A DNA stretch of 64,000 bases from Flavobacterium cheongpyeongense (GCF_003202435.1 NZ_QJHK01000001.1:186001-250000), one strand, 5' to 3'. Shown: positions 1-9,482, counted from the first letter of the stretch. Numbers and translations: made by a program. The notes: generated by a model not told the origin, from the letters alone.

Positions 1-1469
1 TTCATTCTATTAGTTTAGGTGATCCTGATACACTTACAGCTTCAGAATACAAAGGAAGCTCTGCCTTATACTCTTTCTTTGGAACTTTTAATTACGATTA
101 TAACAATCGATATGGATTACAGGCAACAATGAGAGCGGATGGAAGTTCTAATTTTGGACCAGGTCAAAAATGGGGCTACTTTCCTTCATTTTCAGGATAT
201 TGGAAACTTTCAAATGAAAGTTTTATGCAAGGAGCTAAAGAATATATTGATAATATCAAGATTAGACTTGGTTATGGTGAAACCGGAAATCAAAATATTG
301 GAGGTGGAGCTTACATGAGTACTGTTCGTGCGATAAAATCTGCATTGGGTAACTACTTTACAGTTAACAATATTGCAAATCCTGACTTAACTTGGGAAAC
401 TTCTGAACAAACAAACTTAGGTTTGGATTTTACACTTTTTAATTCAAAACTTCAGGCAACATTTGAAGTCTATAGAAAACAGTCGGCTGGATTTTTATTC
501 GTCTTGCCATTGCCTTATTATGTTACTGGTACAGATAATTATCAAGGAGGTTTAGGAGCACCAAGTGTAAATTTAGGAAGCTTAAGAAATCAAGGTTTTG
601 AGATGACTTTAGATTACAATGAAAAGTTTGGTAAAGATTTTACTTGGAGTTCTAAAGTGAATTTCTCTACTAATAAAAATAAACTATTAAGCTTACAGGA
701 TAATTTTGATTTAACAAAAGATGCACTACTTAATGATTATACCACTAAAGCGGTGACCAAAACTGTTGTTGGTTTACCAGTTGGTCAGTTCTACGGATAT
801 GAAACAGTTGGAATTATCAGAACTAATGAGCAATTAGCCAATGCACCTATTCCTTTTACGGGGAATAAAGCTGTGAAAAGTCAATTAGGAGATGTTGAGT
901 ATGTGGATCAGAATAAAGATGGTTTGATTGATGATAAGGATTTGACCTACATAGGTAATCCACAGCCTAAATTTAATTTTGGTTTCAATAATACGTTTAA
1001 ATACAAAAATATTGATTTAGGGGTCTTTTTACAAGGGTCTTATGGAAATAAAGTAATGAACTTAACCAGACGTGCCGGTACTAAAAACCAACGTTTATAT
1101 GAAAATCAATTAGCAGAAGCTGTAGATTTTTGGACACCAGAAAATGTTGATGCAAAATATCCAAGACCTGATGGTGCAGACGGGCATCCAAATATAGCAA
1201 TCTCTGATCGTTATGTAGAAGATGGCTCATATCTAAGAATTCAGCAAGTGACTTTAGGGTATAATTTACCTTCGGATTTTATTTCAAAAGCAAGTATTAG
1301 TAAATTAAGATTTTACTTAGGTGTCCAAAATCTTTACACATTTACCAAATATACAGGTTATGATCCAGAGGTAGGTTCTTATAATCAGGATCCTTTATTG
1401 TCTGGAGTTGATTCAGGACGTTATCCTACCAACCGTACTTTTACTTTTGGATTGAATTTAGAATTTTAA
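1..1469 (+). CDS. SusC/RagA-family TonB-dependent receptor, C-terminal part
   Basis: This is the C-terminal part of an outer-membrane beta-barrel that, with SusD, imports oligosaccharides using TonB energy. The reading frame is open from the first bases of the window, so the gene starts upstream and the ATG at 129 is internal. About 488 codons are visible. They show strand-rich barrel sequence, the 'GNPQPKFNFGFNN' segment typical of late SusC strands, and an aromatic-ending terminal strand (FTFGLNLEF). The SusD gene follows after 11 bp, which supports the assignment. The plug domain, the carboxypeptidase-like N-terminal domain and the signal peptide lie outside the window. The substrate can only be inferred from the glycosidases downstream. 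Confidence 0.95.
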   Translation, partial: HSISLGDPDTLTASEYKGSSALYSFFGTFNYDYNNRYGLQATMRADGSSNFGPGQKWGYFPSFSGYWKLSNESFMQGAKEYIDNIKIRLGYGETGNQNIGGGAYMSTVRAIKSALGNYFTVNNIANPDLTWETSEQTNLGLDFTLFNSKLQATFEVYRKQSAGFLFVLPLPYYVTGTDNYQGGLGAPSVNLGSLRNQGFEMTLDYNEKFGKDFTWSSKVNFSTNKNKLLSLQDNFDLTKDALLNDYTTKAVTKTVVGLPVGQFYGYETVGIIRTNEQLANAPIPFTGNKAVKSQLGDVEYVDQNKDGLIDDKDLTYIGNPQPKFNFGFNNTFKYKNIDLGVFLQGSYGNKVMNLTRRAGTKNQRLYENQLAEAVDFWTPENVDAKYPRPDGADGHPNIAISDRYVEDGSYLRIQQVTLGYNLPSDFISKASISKLRFYLGVQNLYTFTKYTGYDPEVGSYNQDPLLSGVDSGRYPTNRTFTFGLNLEF

Positions 1470-1480
1470 TTACTACTCTT

Positions 1481-3043
1481 ATGAAAAAATATATCAATAT
1501 AAAGACCTTAGTTTTGTTCTTAATACTAGGTTTGGTAACTACTTCTTGTAGCGAAGATTTCTTGGATCGTCCATCTGAAGATAGTTATAGCAGTGATCAG
1601 TTTTATAATACTGACGAACAAGTAACACGAACTACTTATGGGATGTACGGCGCAATGTGGTCTCCTTATTATACCAAAAATTTTTACGCATTGTCTGAGT
1701 TATCATCAGGAAATTGTTTAGCCTATGCAGATGGTCCAGAACTGATTCAGTTTAAATTAACTTCTGACAGCCCTATCTTGTTAGATCCATGGAGAGCTTG
1801 TTTTGCAGTTGTAGCACAATCAAATAATTTAATTAATAATATTGAAAAAAATGCTACTTCAAACGTCAGTCCTGCTGTAATTAAAAACACTATTGCAGAG
1901 GCCCATTTTTTTAGAGCCATTGCTTATTTTTATTTAGTTCGTTTGTATGGACCGGTGCCTATTATTGAAGATAATTTAGCTTTGGCAAAAGACCCGTTAG
2001 TTAATACAAATAGAGTTGAAGATGTTTATACATTTATTGAAAACGATTTAAAACATGCAGCAGCAAATCTAAAATCAAAAATTAGATCCAGAACTCCTGG
2101 TAGTGAAAATGTATTTGTAACGCAAGGTTCTGCTGAAGCATTTTTAGCCAAAGTATATTTGTATGAAAAAAAATATGCAGATTCTAAATTAATGGCTGAA
2201 AAAGTAATTAATTCTGGGGAGTTTGGTTTAATGCCAAATTTTGCAGATTTGTTTTTGACAAGTAAAAATAATAATGAAGAGTCTATTTATTCCTGGCAAT
2301 GGTCTGGTGCTATAAATACTTATGGAGGAGGAAATTTTTCTAATATTCAATATGGACTGGATATTTTAAATGATAATGCTTCGTACGGTGCTACTTATGT
2401 ACCAAGTAATGATGTTCAGGATGCTTTTGAAATTGGAGATTTAAGAAGAAAAGAGTCTTTTATGATTTATGGTGATTCTTATCCAAATATCAAAGCTGAT
2501 GGTGTGGTAGGTTTTGTAATGGATCAAGATAAATACCCAAGTGTTTTGGGCAACACAGGTGCGGCTGTTAAGAAATATGTAGTGGGTCAGGCTACTAGTG
2601 AAACAGGACCGGCAGATTCATGGGGAGGAATGAATAATTGCAATTATATTATGCGTTATGCTGATCTTTTATTGATTCATGCTGAGGCAATTATGGCAGG
2701 GGCTGATGAGACTACTAATGCTGCTGCAAAAGAATCATATAATAAAGTAAGATCTAGAGCAGGTCTTGATATTTTAGGAACTAATGCAGCTTTAACAAAA
2801 ACGGCTTTATTTCGTGAACGTAGAGTTGAATTCGCTTTTGAAGGAGAATTTTGGTTCGATTTGGGAAGACTTCCTCGTCAGGAAGCAATTAGTATAATCT
2901 CTCAACAGGATAGGGGTTTTGATTCTCAAGGGGTAATGCATTATACACCTACACCAACTGATTTTGTTTACCCAAAACCAGATATTGAAGTTAGAAAAAA
3001 TCCAAAACTGAAAGAAGCACCGGTCCCTTACAATTTTAACTAA
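1481..3043 (+). CDS. SusD/RagB-family glycan-binding lipoprotein
   Basis: This surface lipoprotein forms the lid of the SusC channel and binds the glycan. The lipobox is TTSC with the lipidated cysteine at residue 23, followed by an acidic SEDF stretch of the kind that marks surface-exposed Bacteroidota lipoproteins. The start of the mature protein (EDFLDRPSED), the TPR-like helical body and the C-terminal RRVEFAFEGEFWFDLGRL motif are typical of SusD. At 520 residues it has the usual length. It lies 11 bp after susC and 20 bp before the next lipoprotein gene, so these genes are probably co-transcribed. Confidence 0.95.
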   Translation: MKKYINIKTLVLFLILGLVTTSCSEDFLDRPSEDSYSSDQFYNTDEQVTRTTYGMYGAMWSPYYTKNFYALSELSSGNCLAYADGPELIQFKLTSDSPILLDPWRACFAVVAQSNNLINNIEKNATSNVSPAVIKNTIAEAHFFRAIAYFYLVRLYGPVPIIEDNLALAKDPLVNTNRVEDVYTFIENDLKHAAANLKSKIRSRTPGSENVFVTQGSAEAFLAKVYLYEKKYADSKLMAEKVINSGEFGLMPNFADLFLTSKNNNEESIYSWQWSGAINTYGGGNFSNIQYGLDILNDNASYGATYVPSNDVQDAFEIGDLRRKESFMIYGDSYPNIKADGVVGFVMDQDKYPSVLGNTGAAVKKYVVGQATSETGPADSWGGMNNCNYIMRYADLLLIHAEAIMAGADETTNAAAKESYNKVRSRAGLDILGTNAALTKTALFRERRVEFAFEGEFWFDLGRLPRQEAISIISQQDRGFDSQGVMHYTPTPTDFVYPKPDIEVRKNPKLKEAPVPYNFN

Positions 3044-3063
3044 TTTTTTAAAAGTAAATCAAT

Positions 3064-4134
3064 ATGAAAAATATAAAAAATAGAATGTTATTGAAGTTGT
3101 GTTTTTTGGTTTCGATTTCAATTTTACTATTCACTTCATGTTCAAATGATTCTGAAAATTCATCCGGTAAGCTTGAAGTAACAGGAATTAGTAAATCTGT
3201 AGTGGATGATCCTTTGGTGGATGGAGATAGAGAAGTTGATGTCCCTACAGAGATTATTAACGCAGGAAATTATTATATTATTAGGGGATCTGGTTTTGCA
3301 ACATTAAAATCAATTTCATTTAATGGATTAGAATCTTATTTTAATCCGACAATGGTAACAGATAATACAATCGTTGTATTAGTGGATCAAAAAACGCCAT
3401 ATTATAATGAAATGGACGAAATGAAAATAGTTACCAGTAAAGGTACTTTGAACTATACTGTAGCTGTCAGACCTCCAAACCCTAATATTAAAGGATTTCC
3501 AATTAATCCTAACCCTGGAGATATAATCACGATTACAGGAGAATATTTTTTACGACCTGTGGTGAATTTTGGGACTACAACAGTTGAACCTATTGAATCA
3601 TCGCTGACTGAAATAAAAGTGAAAGTTCCAGAGGATATTAAATATAAATATCTTTCGATTACGAATGTTTCAGGTACAACTGTTGCTAATCAGGCATTTG
3701 GAAGCGCTATTTACGACGATGCTCCTACTAATATTTGGGGTTGGGAAGAAAAATGGGATGCTACCAACACTTTTGATTTAGCATATACTAAAGATTTTAG
3801 TCAAGGATCTAAGTGTATTGAATGGAAATCAGGTGAATGGGATGCTTATATTATTGCTCTTGCTTTTTGGAATTTTACAGATACAGATAAATTCAAAGCA
3901 GTGAGATTCTCGGTTAAAGGTTTAAAAGCCGGAAAAGCGAAGTTGTTTATTAATGGAGAACCTAATAATAATTTTAAAGTAGTAGAATTTAAATCTGATT
4001 CTTGGACTTATATAGAAGTCCCTTTTAGTGACTTAGGTAATCCAAATGTATTAAGCAAAATAGGATGGCAGGAGTTTGGTGGTTTTGGTGGAAACACAAT
4101 CTTACTTGATGACATTGGATTGGTATTAAAATAA
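3064..4134 (+). CDS. IPT/TIG-domain surface glycan-binding lipoprotein
   Basis: This lipoprotein sits in the SusE/SusF (SGBP-B) position, straight after susD. The lipobox FTSC puts the lipidated cysteine at residue 26. The middle region (about 45-215) reads as one or two IPT/TIG immunoglobulin-like modules, with the signature 'PNPGDIITITGEYF'. The C-terminal 140 residues are a beta-rich module with many tryptophans (WGWEEKW, EWKSGEWDAY, SWTYIEVPF) ending ILLDDIGLVLK, which resembles a carbohydrate-binding module. Sequence identity between SGBPs is low, so the glycan-binding role rests mainly on architecture and position. Confidence 0.8.
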   Translation: MKNIKNRMLLKLCFLVSISILLFTSCSNDSENSSGKLEVTGISKSVVDDPLVDGDREVDVPTEIINAGNYYIIRGSGFATLKSISFNGLESYFNPTMVTDNTIVVLVDQKTPYYNEMDEMKIVTSKGTLNYTVAVRPPNPNIKGFPINPNPGDIITITGEYFLRPVVNFGTTTVEPIESSLTEIKVKVPEDIKYKYLSITNVSGTTVANQAFGSAIYDDAPTNIWGWEEKWDATNTFDLAYTKDFSQGSKCIEWKSGEWDAYIIALAFWNFTDTDKFKAVRFSVKGLKAGKAKLFINGEPNNNFKVVEFKSDSWTYIEVPFSDLGNPNVLSKIGWQEFGGFGGNTILLDDIGLVLK

Positions 4135-4217
4135 TTGTGAAGGATTTTAAAAAATAATTTCGATAGTTAGTTGAGTTTGTTTATTAGAATCCATAATTAA
4201 AAACTAAAAGAGAATTT

Positions 4218-5480
4218 ATGAAAAATATATATAATAAAGTAAAACATATTGCTGTATGTGTCTTTTTGGCTGTTGCGGTTTCTTCTTGTAATAATGATAT
4301 TGAAGATATTGGAGGAGCAGAACAAAATTACAACACAGCATACGGGTTGCTTCACGCAAATACTAATTTAACTACGTTTGCAAAAGCAATAGAATTAACA
4401 GGTTTGGAATCTATATTAAATACAACTGAAGATTTTACCTATTTTGTTCCTGATAATACTACTCTAGATGCTTATTTGGTAGCTAACGGTTACGTAAATG
4501 ATTTAGGATATCCGGATATTAATTTAGTTCCTGTAGAAAATTTAAAGCAACTTGTTTTAAGTCATGTTGTTAAAGGTTTCAAAAAGAGAGTTGCTAAGCT
4601 TGAAGGTGTAGAAGCTGATTATTTAGAAACAGGGGAGTATGCTACAATGGCAAATGCAGTAAATCCTGATTTGTATTTATTGAGTATCAATGTAACCAAT
4701 GGTGTTTTGAAGGTAAACGGATCTGATAAAGTAGCACCAGGATTAGATTATTACGGGACAAATGGTTTTGTAAATGTTTTAAGTAATGTAATTGAGTTAA
4801 CGCCTCCTGCTCCGGTAATTACAAGTCTGTCACAAGTATTGGCTTCCCCAGGAGATGTTATTACAATCACAGGGCAAAATTTTGTAAAAGTTAAGAGTGT
4901 AAGGTTCGGATCTACTGCAGCTGCAATTACTGTAGTGTCTAGAACAGAAATAAAGGCAACTGTTCCATCTGATTTTGATTCGTACTCACTAATTGTTGTA
5001 GAGACAGATTTTGGAATATCTGCCTCTAGCAGTATAGGTCTTAAATACTTGCTATACGAAGACTCATTAAAAGGCACCGGAGGTGGCTGGGGAGGTGAAG
5101 TTATCTGGCAAAGTACCGAAAAAGTTAGCAGAGGGACATATTCAATTAAAAAAGTAATAGGGAACTGGGAAGGAATTACGATGAAATCTAATATAATTCT
5201 AAATACTACGGATTATCAATTTTTTAAAATGTCTGTTTTTTCTACTGAAAGTACTAAGATTTTTGTTAATATAAATAGTAATGATTTATATAACTCAGCT
5301 AAAGGTACGACAGTTACTTTGGTGCCAGGTCAATGGAATAATATTTCAATACCTATTTCAGACCTACATCCTGAGCTTATAAGTGGAGGGAATTTTGATG
5401 AAATTCTTATTCAGGAATTTTCAGGAATCTCACTAACTCCTGGTAGTGTTATTTATATAGACGATCTAGGATTTTTATAA
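4218..5480 (+). CDS. Fasciclin plus IPT/TIG surface lipoprotein
   Basis: A second accessory lipoprotein of the polysaccharide locus. The lipobox VSSC puts the lipidated cysteine at residue 24. Residues about 35-190 fit a fasciclin (FAS1) domain: YGLLHANTNLTTFAKAIE, the phrase 'FTYFVPDNTTLDAYL', and VLSHVV before a closing 'GFVNVLSNVIEL'. Residues about 195-275 are an IPT/TIG module (SPGDVITITGQNF). The last 145 residues are a beta-rich module ending IYIDDLGFL, parallel to the C-terminus of the preceding lipoprotein. FAS1 domains are known for adhesion and polysaccharide contact. Its role here as a surface glycan binder is inferred. It lies 83 bp after the previous gene and is followed by a strong hairpin. 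Confidence 0.75.
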   Translation: MKNIYNKVKHIAVCVFLAVAVSSCNNDIEDIGGAEQNYNTAYGLLHANTNLTTFAKAIELTGLESILNTTEDFTYFVPDNTTLDAYLVANGYVNDLGYPDINLVPVENLKQLVLSHVVKGFKKRVAKLEGVEADYLETGEYATMANAVNPDLYLLSINVTNGVLKVNGSDKVAPGLDYYGTNGFVNVLSNVIELTPPAPVITSLSQVLASPGDVITITGQNFVKVKSVRFGSTAAAITVVSRTEIKATVPSDFDSYSLIVVETDFGISASSSIGLKYLLYEDSLKGTGGGWGGEVIWQSTEKVSRGTYSIKKVIGNWEGITMKSNIILNTTDYQFFKMSVFSTESTKIFVNINSNDLYNSAKGTTVTLVPGQWNNISIPISDLHPELISGGNFDEILIQEFSGISLTPGSVIYIDDLGFL

Positions 5481-5514
5481 AATAAGAATTGGTCAATTTG
5501 AGTTAGTTTAAGAT

Positions 5515-5547
5515 ATTCCCTAATTGAAAAATTAGGGAATTCTTTTT
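5515..5547 (+). terminator. Hairpin terminator or attenuator inside the polysaccharide locus
   Basis: An 11-bp perfect stem (ATTCCCTAATT / AATTAGGGAAT) with a GAAA loop is followed by TCTTTTT. It lies between the surface-lipoprotein genes and the alpha-galactosidase, on the coding strand. It may lower expression of the enzymes relative to susCD. Confidence 0.7.
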
Positions 5548-5573
5548 ATAATGTATTTTTAATTTTAAAAAAA

Positions 5574-6806
5574 ATGAAAAAAATAATTTTAGTACTGGCT
5601 TTAGGTATTTCAGGTTTAGGCTTCAGTCAGGGAAACACTCACACACAATCCGGAGGAAAATTTGAAGGTTTAGCCATGACACCTCCAATGGGTTGGAACT
5701 CATGGAATACTTTTGGAACTAGTATCGATGAAAAATTAGTAAAAGAAACAGCGGATATTATGGTTTCATCCGGAATGGCAGCGGCAGGTTACAATTATAT
5801 TGTGCTTGACGATGGCTGGATGGCAAAAGAACGCGATGTTAATGGCGATTTGGTTGCTGATCCTGTTAAATTTCCTAACGGAATGAAAGCAGTAATTGAT
5901 TATGTACATGGCAAAGGTTTGAAATTTGGATTGTATAATTGTGCAGGAATCCAAACTTGTGCAGGATATCCCGGAACAAGGGGTTATGAATATCAGGATG
6001 CACGTTTTTATGCTAAGCTCGGAATCGATTTTTTGAAATACGACTGGTGTAACACAAAAGGAATTACCGCTCCAGAAGCGTATACAACAATGAGTAATGC
6101 CTTAAAAACTGCCGGAAGACCTATTGTGTTTAGTCTTTGTGAGTGGGGTGATAACCAGCCTTGGGAGTGGGGAAAACCCGTTGGGAACCTTTGGAGAATC
6201 TCAGGAGATATTTATCCATGTTTTGACTGCGAATTTAAACACCCTGAAAATTGGTCATCCTGGGGATTTATGAAAATTGCAGACATGCGTAAAGATATTC
6301 GTAAATATTCAGGACCTGATCACTGGAATGATTTTGATATGATGGAAGTAGGGAATGAAATGAACGATACCGAAGATAAAGCGCATTTTAGTTTATGGTG
6401 TATGTTGGCGTCGCCTTTGTTTAGCGGAAATGATTACAGAAAAATGTCAAAAGAAACGTTAGCAATTTTAACCAACAAAGAATTAATTGCGGTTAATCAG
6501 GATAAATTAGGAATTCAGGGTTTTAAATATCTTGCAGAGGATGGATTGGAAGTTTGGGTAAAACCTTTATCAGAGGGGAATTGGGCAGTAACGTTCTTAA
6601 ATAGGAGTGAAGTTTCAAAGAAAATCAATTTCGATTGGAAAAAATATATAATTAAAGATGCTGATTTTGGTTATGAAGCAGATTTTAATAAAACAGTTTT
6701 CAGGATAAAAGATCTTTGGAAAAATAAGGAAGCAGGGAATACAAAAAAGAATTTCATTGCTGATATTACTCCTCACAATGTTATAACTCTCAGATTAACT
6801 CCATAA
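5574..6806 (+). CDS. GH27 alpha-galactosidase
   Basis: This exported glycoside hydrolase of family 27 should remove terminal alpha-1,6-galactose from galactosides or galactomannan by a retaining mechanism. A signal peptide ends near GLGFSQG. The family motif MTPPMGWNSWNTFG follows, then DDGW. The predicted nucleophile is D157 in LKYDWC and the acid/base is D212 in WRISGDI, with the typical HWNDFDMMEVGN segment further on. At 410 residues it has family length, with a short C-terminal beta domain. The GH5 gene follows after 11 bp. A related alpha-N-acetylgalactosaminidase or arabinopyranosidase activity cannot be excluded. Confidence 0.92.
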   Translation: MKKIILVLALGISGLGFSQGNTHTQSGGKFEGLAMTPPMGWNSWNTFGTSIDEKLVKETADIMVSSGMAAAGYNYIVLDDGWMAKERDVNGDLVADPVKFPNGMKAVIDYVHGKGLKFGLYNCAGIQTCAGYPGTRGYEYQDARFYAKLGIDFLKYDWCNTKGITAPEAYTTMSNALKTAGRPIVFSLCEWGDNQPWEWGKPVGNLWRISGDIYPCFDCEFKHPENWSSWGFMKIADMRKDIRKYSGPDHWNDFDMMEVGNEMNDTEDKAHFSLWCMLASPLFSGNDYRKMSKETLAILTNKELIAVNQDKLGIQGFKYLAEDGLEVWVKPLSEGNWAVTFLNRSEVSKKINFDWKKYIIKDADFGYEADFNKTVFRIKDLWKNKEAGNTKKNFIADITPHNVITLRLTP

Positions 6807-6817
6807 CAGTTTTTGAT

Positions 6818-7783
6818 ATGAAAACAGAAATTAGACTTTTTGTCTCTACCTTATTATTAATCGGCTGTTTTGCTAATGCTCAATTTGTGAAAAAGCATGG
6901 GCAGTTAAGTGTTCACGGAACTCAATTGGTTGATAAAGATAATATTCCCGTGGTTTTAAGGGGTATGAGTTTTGGGTGGCATAGTATGTGGCCAAGATTT
7001 TATAATCAAAAAGTAGTTAGCTGGCTAAAAAAAGACTTTAATTGCAATGTAGTTCGTGCAGCTATGGGAATCGAATTAGGGCAGATGCCCTATACAAAGG
7101 AACCACAGTTTTCAAAAGATAAAATTGAAACAGTTGTAAAAGGTGCAATAAAATCTGATATATACGTAATTATAGATTGGCATAGTCATAATATAAATTT
7201 AGAAGAAGCGAGGTTTTTTTTCGACGAGATGTCTAAAAAGTATTGTAAATATCCAAATATAATATATGAAATATTCAATGAACCTGATCATGAAACATGG
7301 CCGGAAGTTAAAAGCTATGCAGAAGAAATCATTAAGGTGATAAGAAGCAATGATTCTAAAAATATTATTTTGGTTGGTTCGCCAAATTGGGATCAGGATG
7401 TGAATCTTCCGGCAGCCGATCCTATTTTAGGATACCATAACATAATGTATACGATGCATTTTTATGCTGCAACGCATGGAAAGGAATTGAGGGACAGAAC
7501 CGATGAAGCAATTAAAAGCGGACTTCCAATTTTTATTTCAGAATCAGCAGGTATGGAGGCTACAGGTGACGGGCCTCTAAACATTAAAGCCTGGCAGGAA
7601 TATATTGATTGGATGGAATCCCGAAAGTTAAGTTGGATAACATGGTCTGTTTCTGATAAAGATGAAACGTGTTCGGTTTTACAAAAATCTGCGAAATCAA
7701 CAGGAGGCTGGAAAGAAAAAGATTTGAAAGAGTCCGGAGTAAAAGTTCGTCAATTTTTAAGAAAATACAATAGCCAGGAATAA
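6818..7783 (+). CDS. GH5 endo-glycanase (cellulase/mannanase type)
   Basis: An exported TIM-barrel endo-acting beta-glycanase of glycoside hydrolase family 5. The signal peptide is about 21 residues (…CFANAQ). The acid/base is E155 in YEIFNEP and the predicted nucleophile is E242 in FISESAG. The VLRGMSFGWHS and TMHFYAATH segments and the late 'WSVSDKDET' resemble subfamily GH5_2, whose members are mainly endo-beta-1,4-glucanases. The usual TEWG around the nucleophile is altered to SESAG, which leaves specificity open. With an alpha-galactosidase beside it, the substrate may be galactomannan or galactoglucomannan (inference). It is the last gene before a terminator. Confidence 0.88.
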   Translation: MKTEIRLFVSTLLLIGCFANAQFVKKHGQLSVHGTQLVDKDNIPVVLRGMSFGWHSMWPRFYNQKVVSWLKKDFNCNVVRAAMGIELGQMPYTKEPQFSKDKIETVVKGAIKSDIYVIIDWHSHNINLEEARFFFDEMSKKYCKYPNIIYEIFNEPDHETWPEVKSYAEEIIKVIRSNDSKNIILVGSPNWDQDVNLPAADPILGYHNIMYTMHFYAATHGKELRDRTDEAIKSGLPIFISESAGMEATGDGPLNIKAWQEYIDWMESRKLSWITWSVSDKDETCSVLQKSAKSTGGWKEKDLKESGVKVRQFLRKYNSQE

Positions 7784-7806
7784 TGTCATTTTTTGTGATT
7801 AAGAAG

Positions 7807-7840
7807 AGCCCGTTTGTTTTGAACGGGCTTTTGTGTTTTT
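7807..7840 (+). terminator. Terminator of the polysaccharide locus
   Basis: AGCCCGTT / AACGGGCT form an 8-bp GC-rich stem followed by a T-rich tract, 24 bp after the GH5 stop codon. Confidence 0.85.
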
Positions 7841-8344
7841 AAAGGTTATACGTTACATTAGTCAGGTCTTTTTTTTGTAAGAATTTTGATTGCTTTATTT
7901 TAAATGTTAATTAGTGTTTGGGTTAATTGGTTTTTGTGTGTTTTGATTTTTTTTAACTAGTACCCCTTGTTTTTTATGGGGTTATTTTATTTTTTTTGAT
8001 AAAATTGGTTTAAAAACATGTCTTTTTCGTCTTTAATAATTGATTAACCCGTATTTTTTTGCTTGTAATTTGTAAAAAACCGTTATTATATTTTTAAAAA
8101 CGTATCCTTATAAATATGAAAAAACGATTATTTTTAATTTAATTTTTGTAATCCGTAATTCTTTATCTAAAACATTAAAAAAATAGTTTTCAATTCTTTT
8201 AGTCATACAAAAGTTAATAAATTCGCTGAAGAAAATGATGGTGATTTAAGCAAATTTGAAGCCCATAAAATGACAACATATTAATTAATAAAAGATAAAA
8301 ATTTAACTAACCAGAATCAATTAATAACTAAAACCAATTTACAC
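7841..8344. other. AT-rich intergenic stretch
   Basis: About 500 bp with no complete gene. It holds a weak ACCCC…GGGGT inverted pair at 7962-7982, several T tracts, and a short open frame at 8171-8284 with protein-like composition (ending KFEAHKMTTY) but no start codon. That frame may be a gene relic. The last 60 bp should contain the porin promoter, but no clear TAnnTTTG box was found. Confidence 0.5.
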
Positions 8345-9376
8345 ATGAAAAAATTATTATGTATTTTATCATTAGCCTTAACAACAGGTATTGCATTTGC
8401 ACAAGATGAAACTCCAGCAACTACTCCTTTAGAAATTTCAGGTTCTGGAGATATATATTACAAATATGATTTTGCCAAAGTTCCTAATATACCAACAAGT
8501 TTCGCAACAGATCACAATTCAGTTTCTTTAGGAATGTTAGACATTGCTTTGAAGAAAAAAATAAAAAATATTTCTTTTGTAGGTGAAATTTCTTTTGGAC
8601 CAAGAGGGCAATATCAATCTATTCCAAATGGTGATGGAACTGATGCAAATGAAGCAAATTCATTCCACATCCAAAATTTATACGCTACTTATGCAGTTTC
8701 GGATAAACTGAGTTTGACTGCAGGTTATATGGGAACATTTATTGGGTATGAGGTAATCTCTCCGGTGGGGAACTTTCATTACTCTACTTCTTATATGTTT
8801 ACCAATGGCCCATTCCAAAATGCAGGAGTTAAAGCAAATTATGCTATAACTGAAAAATTTGGAGCAATGGTAGGAGTATTTAATGACTCGTGGAATAAAT
8901 ATAATGCTGATCCGCAAAAAGGATTAAATGCTGTAGGAGGTCAATTGTCTTATGTTACAGATAAAGCAAGTGCTTATTTGAATTTTATGGATGGCTCAGT
9001 AAGTGGTACTATTGTTGATTTGACTGCAACATTCCAATTAACGGATAAATTCAAATTAGGTTTAAACGCTGCTGATTTTTCAAACGAAGGTGATGTAGGT
9101 TATACAGGAGCAGCTTTATACCCATCTTATGCGATTACTGATGCTTTTGCTTTAGGTTTGCGTGGCGAATACTTTAAATTCAAAGAAGGATATGGTGATT
9201 CAAGTAATACAAATGTAACAGCTTTTACTTTGTCAGGAAATTACAAAATAAACGGTTTAACTATTATTCCAGAGTTTAGACTTGATTCTAATTCTGATAA
9301 AGTATTTAAAGATTCTGATTTAGCAGTAACTAAATCTGCTTCTCAGGTGCTTTTAGCCCTTGTTTACGGATTCTAA
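8345..9376 (+). CDS. Outer-membrane beta-barrel porin-like protein
   Basis: The signal peptide is MKKLLCILSLALTTGIAFAQ. The mature protein consists of alternating amphipathic strands with regular turns (GDIYYKYDF, LYATYAVSDKLSLTAGYMG, ITEKFGAMVGVF) and ends in the aromatic strand QVLLALVYGF. This is the pattern of BBP2/OmpL-like Bacteroidota porins of about 340 residues. It is probably a general diffusion or solute channel in the outer membrane, and no substrate can be read from the sequence. It is monocistronic, with a long leader region before it and a terminator after it. Confidence 0.75.
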   Translation: MKKLLCILSLALTTGIAFAQDETPATTPLEISGSGDIYYKYDFAKVPNIPTSFATDHNSVSLGMLDIALKKKIKNISFVGEISFGPRGQYQSIPNGDGTDANEANSFHIQNLYATYAVSDKLSLTAGYMGTFIGYEVISPVGNFHYSTSYMFTNGPFQNAGVKANYAITEKFGAMVGVFNDSWNKYNADPQKGLNAVGGQLSYVTDKASAYLNFMDGSVSGTIVDLTATFQLTDKFKLGLNAADFSNEGDVGYTGAALYPSYAITDAFALGLRGEYFKFKEGYGDSSNTNVTAFTLSGNYKINGLTIIPEFRLDSNSDKVFKDSDLAVTKSASQVLLALVYGF

Positions 9377-9441
9377 GATGAATTTTAAAAACATACTCTT
9401 TCTGGAAAAGAGATAAAGATTGATATTTTTTTTTTTTTTTG

Positions 9442-9482
9442 AAAGCTGTCAAAAATTGTAAAATTTTTGGCAGCTTTTTTAT
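9442..9482 (+). terminator. Terminator after the porin gene
   Basis: A 16-bp stem (AAAGCTGTCAAAAATT / AATTTTTGGCAGCTTT, one G-T pair) with a GTAA-type loop runs into a T tract. A 15-T run lies just upstream. Confidence 0.85.

Noticed and set aside
4751..5077. 108-codon minus-strand frame inside the fasciclin lipoprotein gene
   Set aside because: Antisense to a well-supported gene with no promoter or recognisable domain.
7962..7982. ACCCC…GGGGT hairpin as a terminator or regulator
   Set aside because: Only 5 bp of stem with a long loop and no gene for it to serve; too weak to call.
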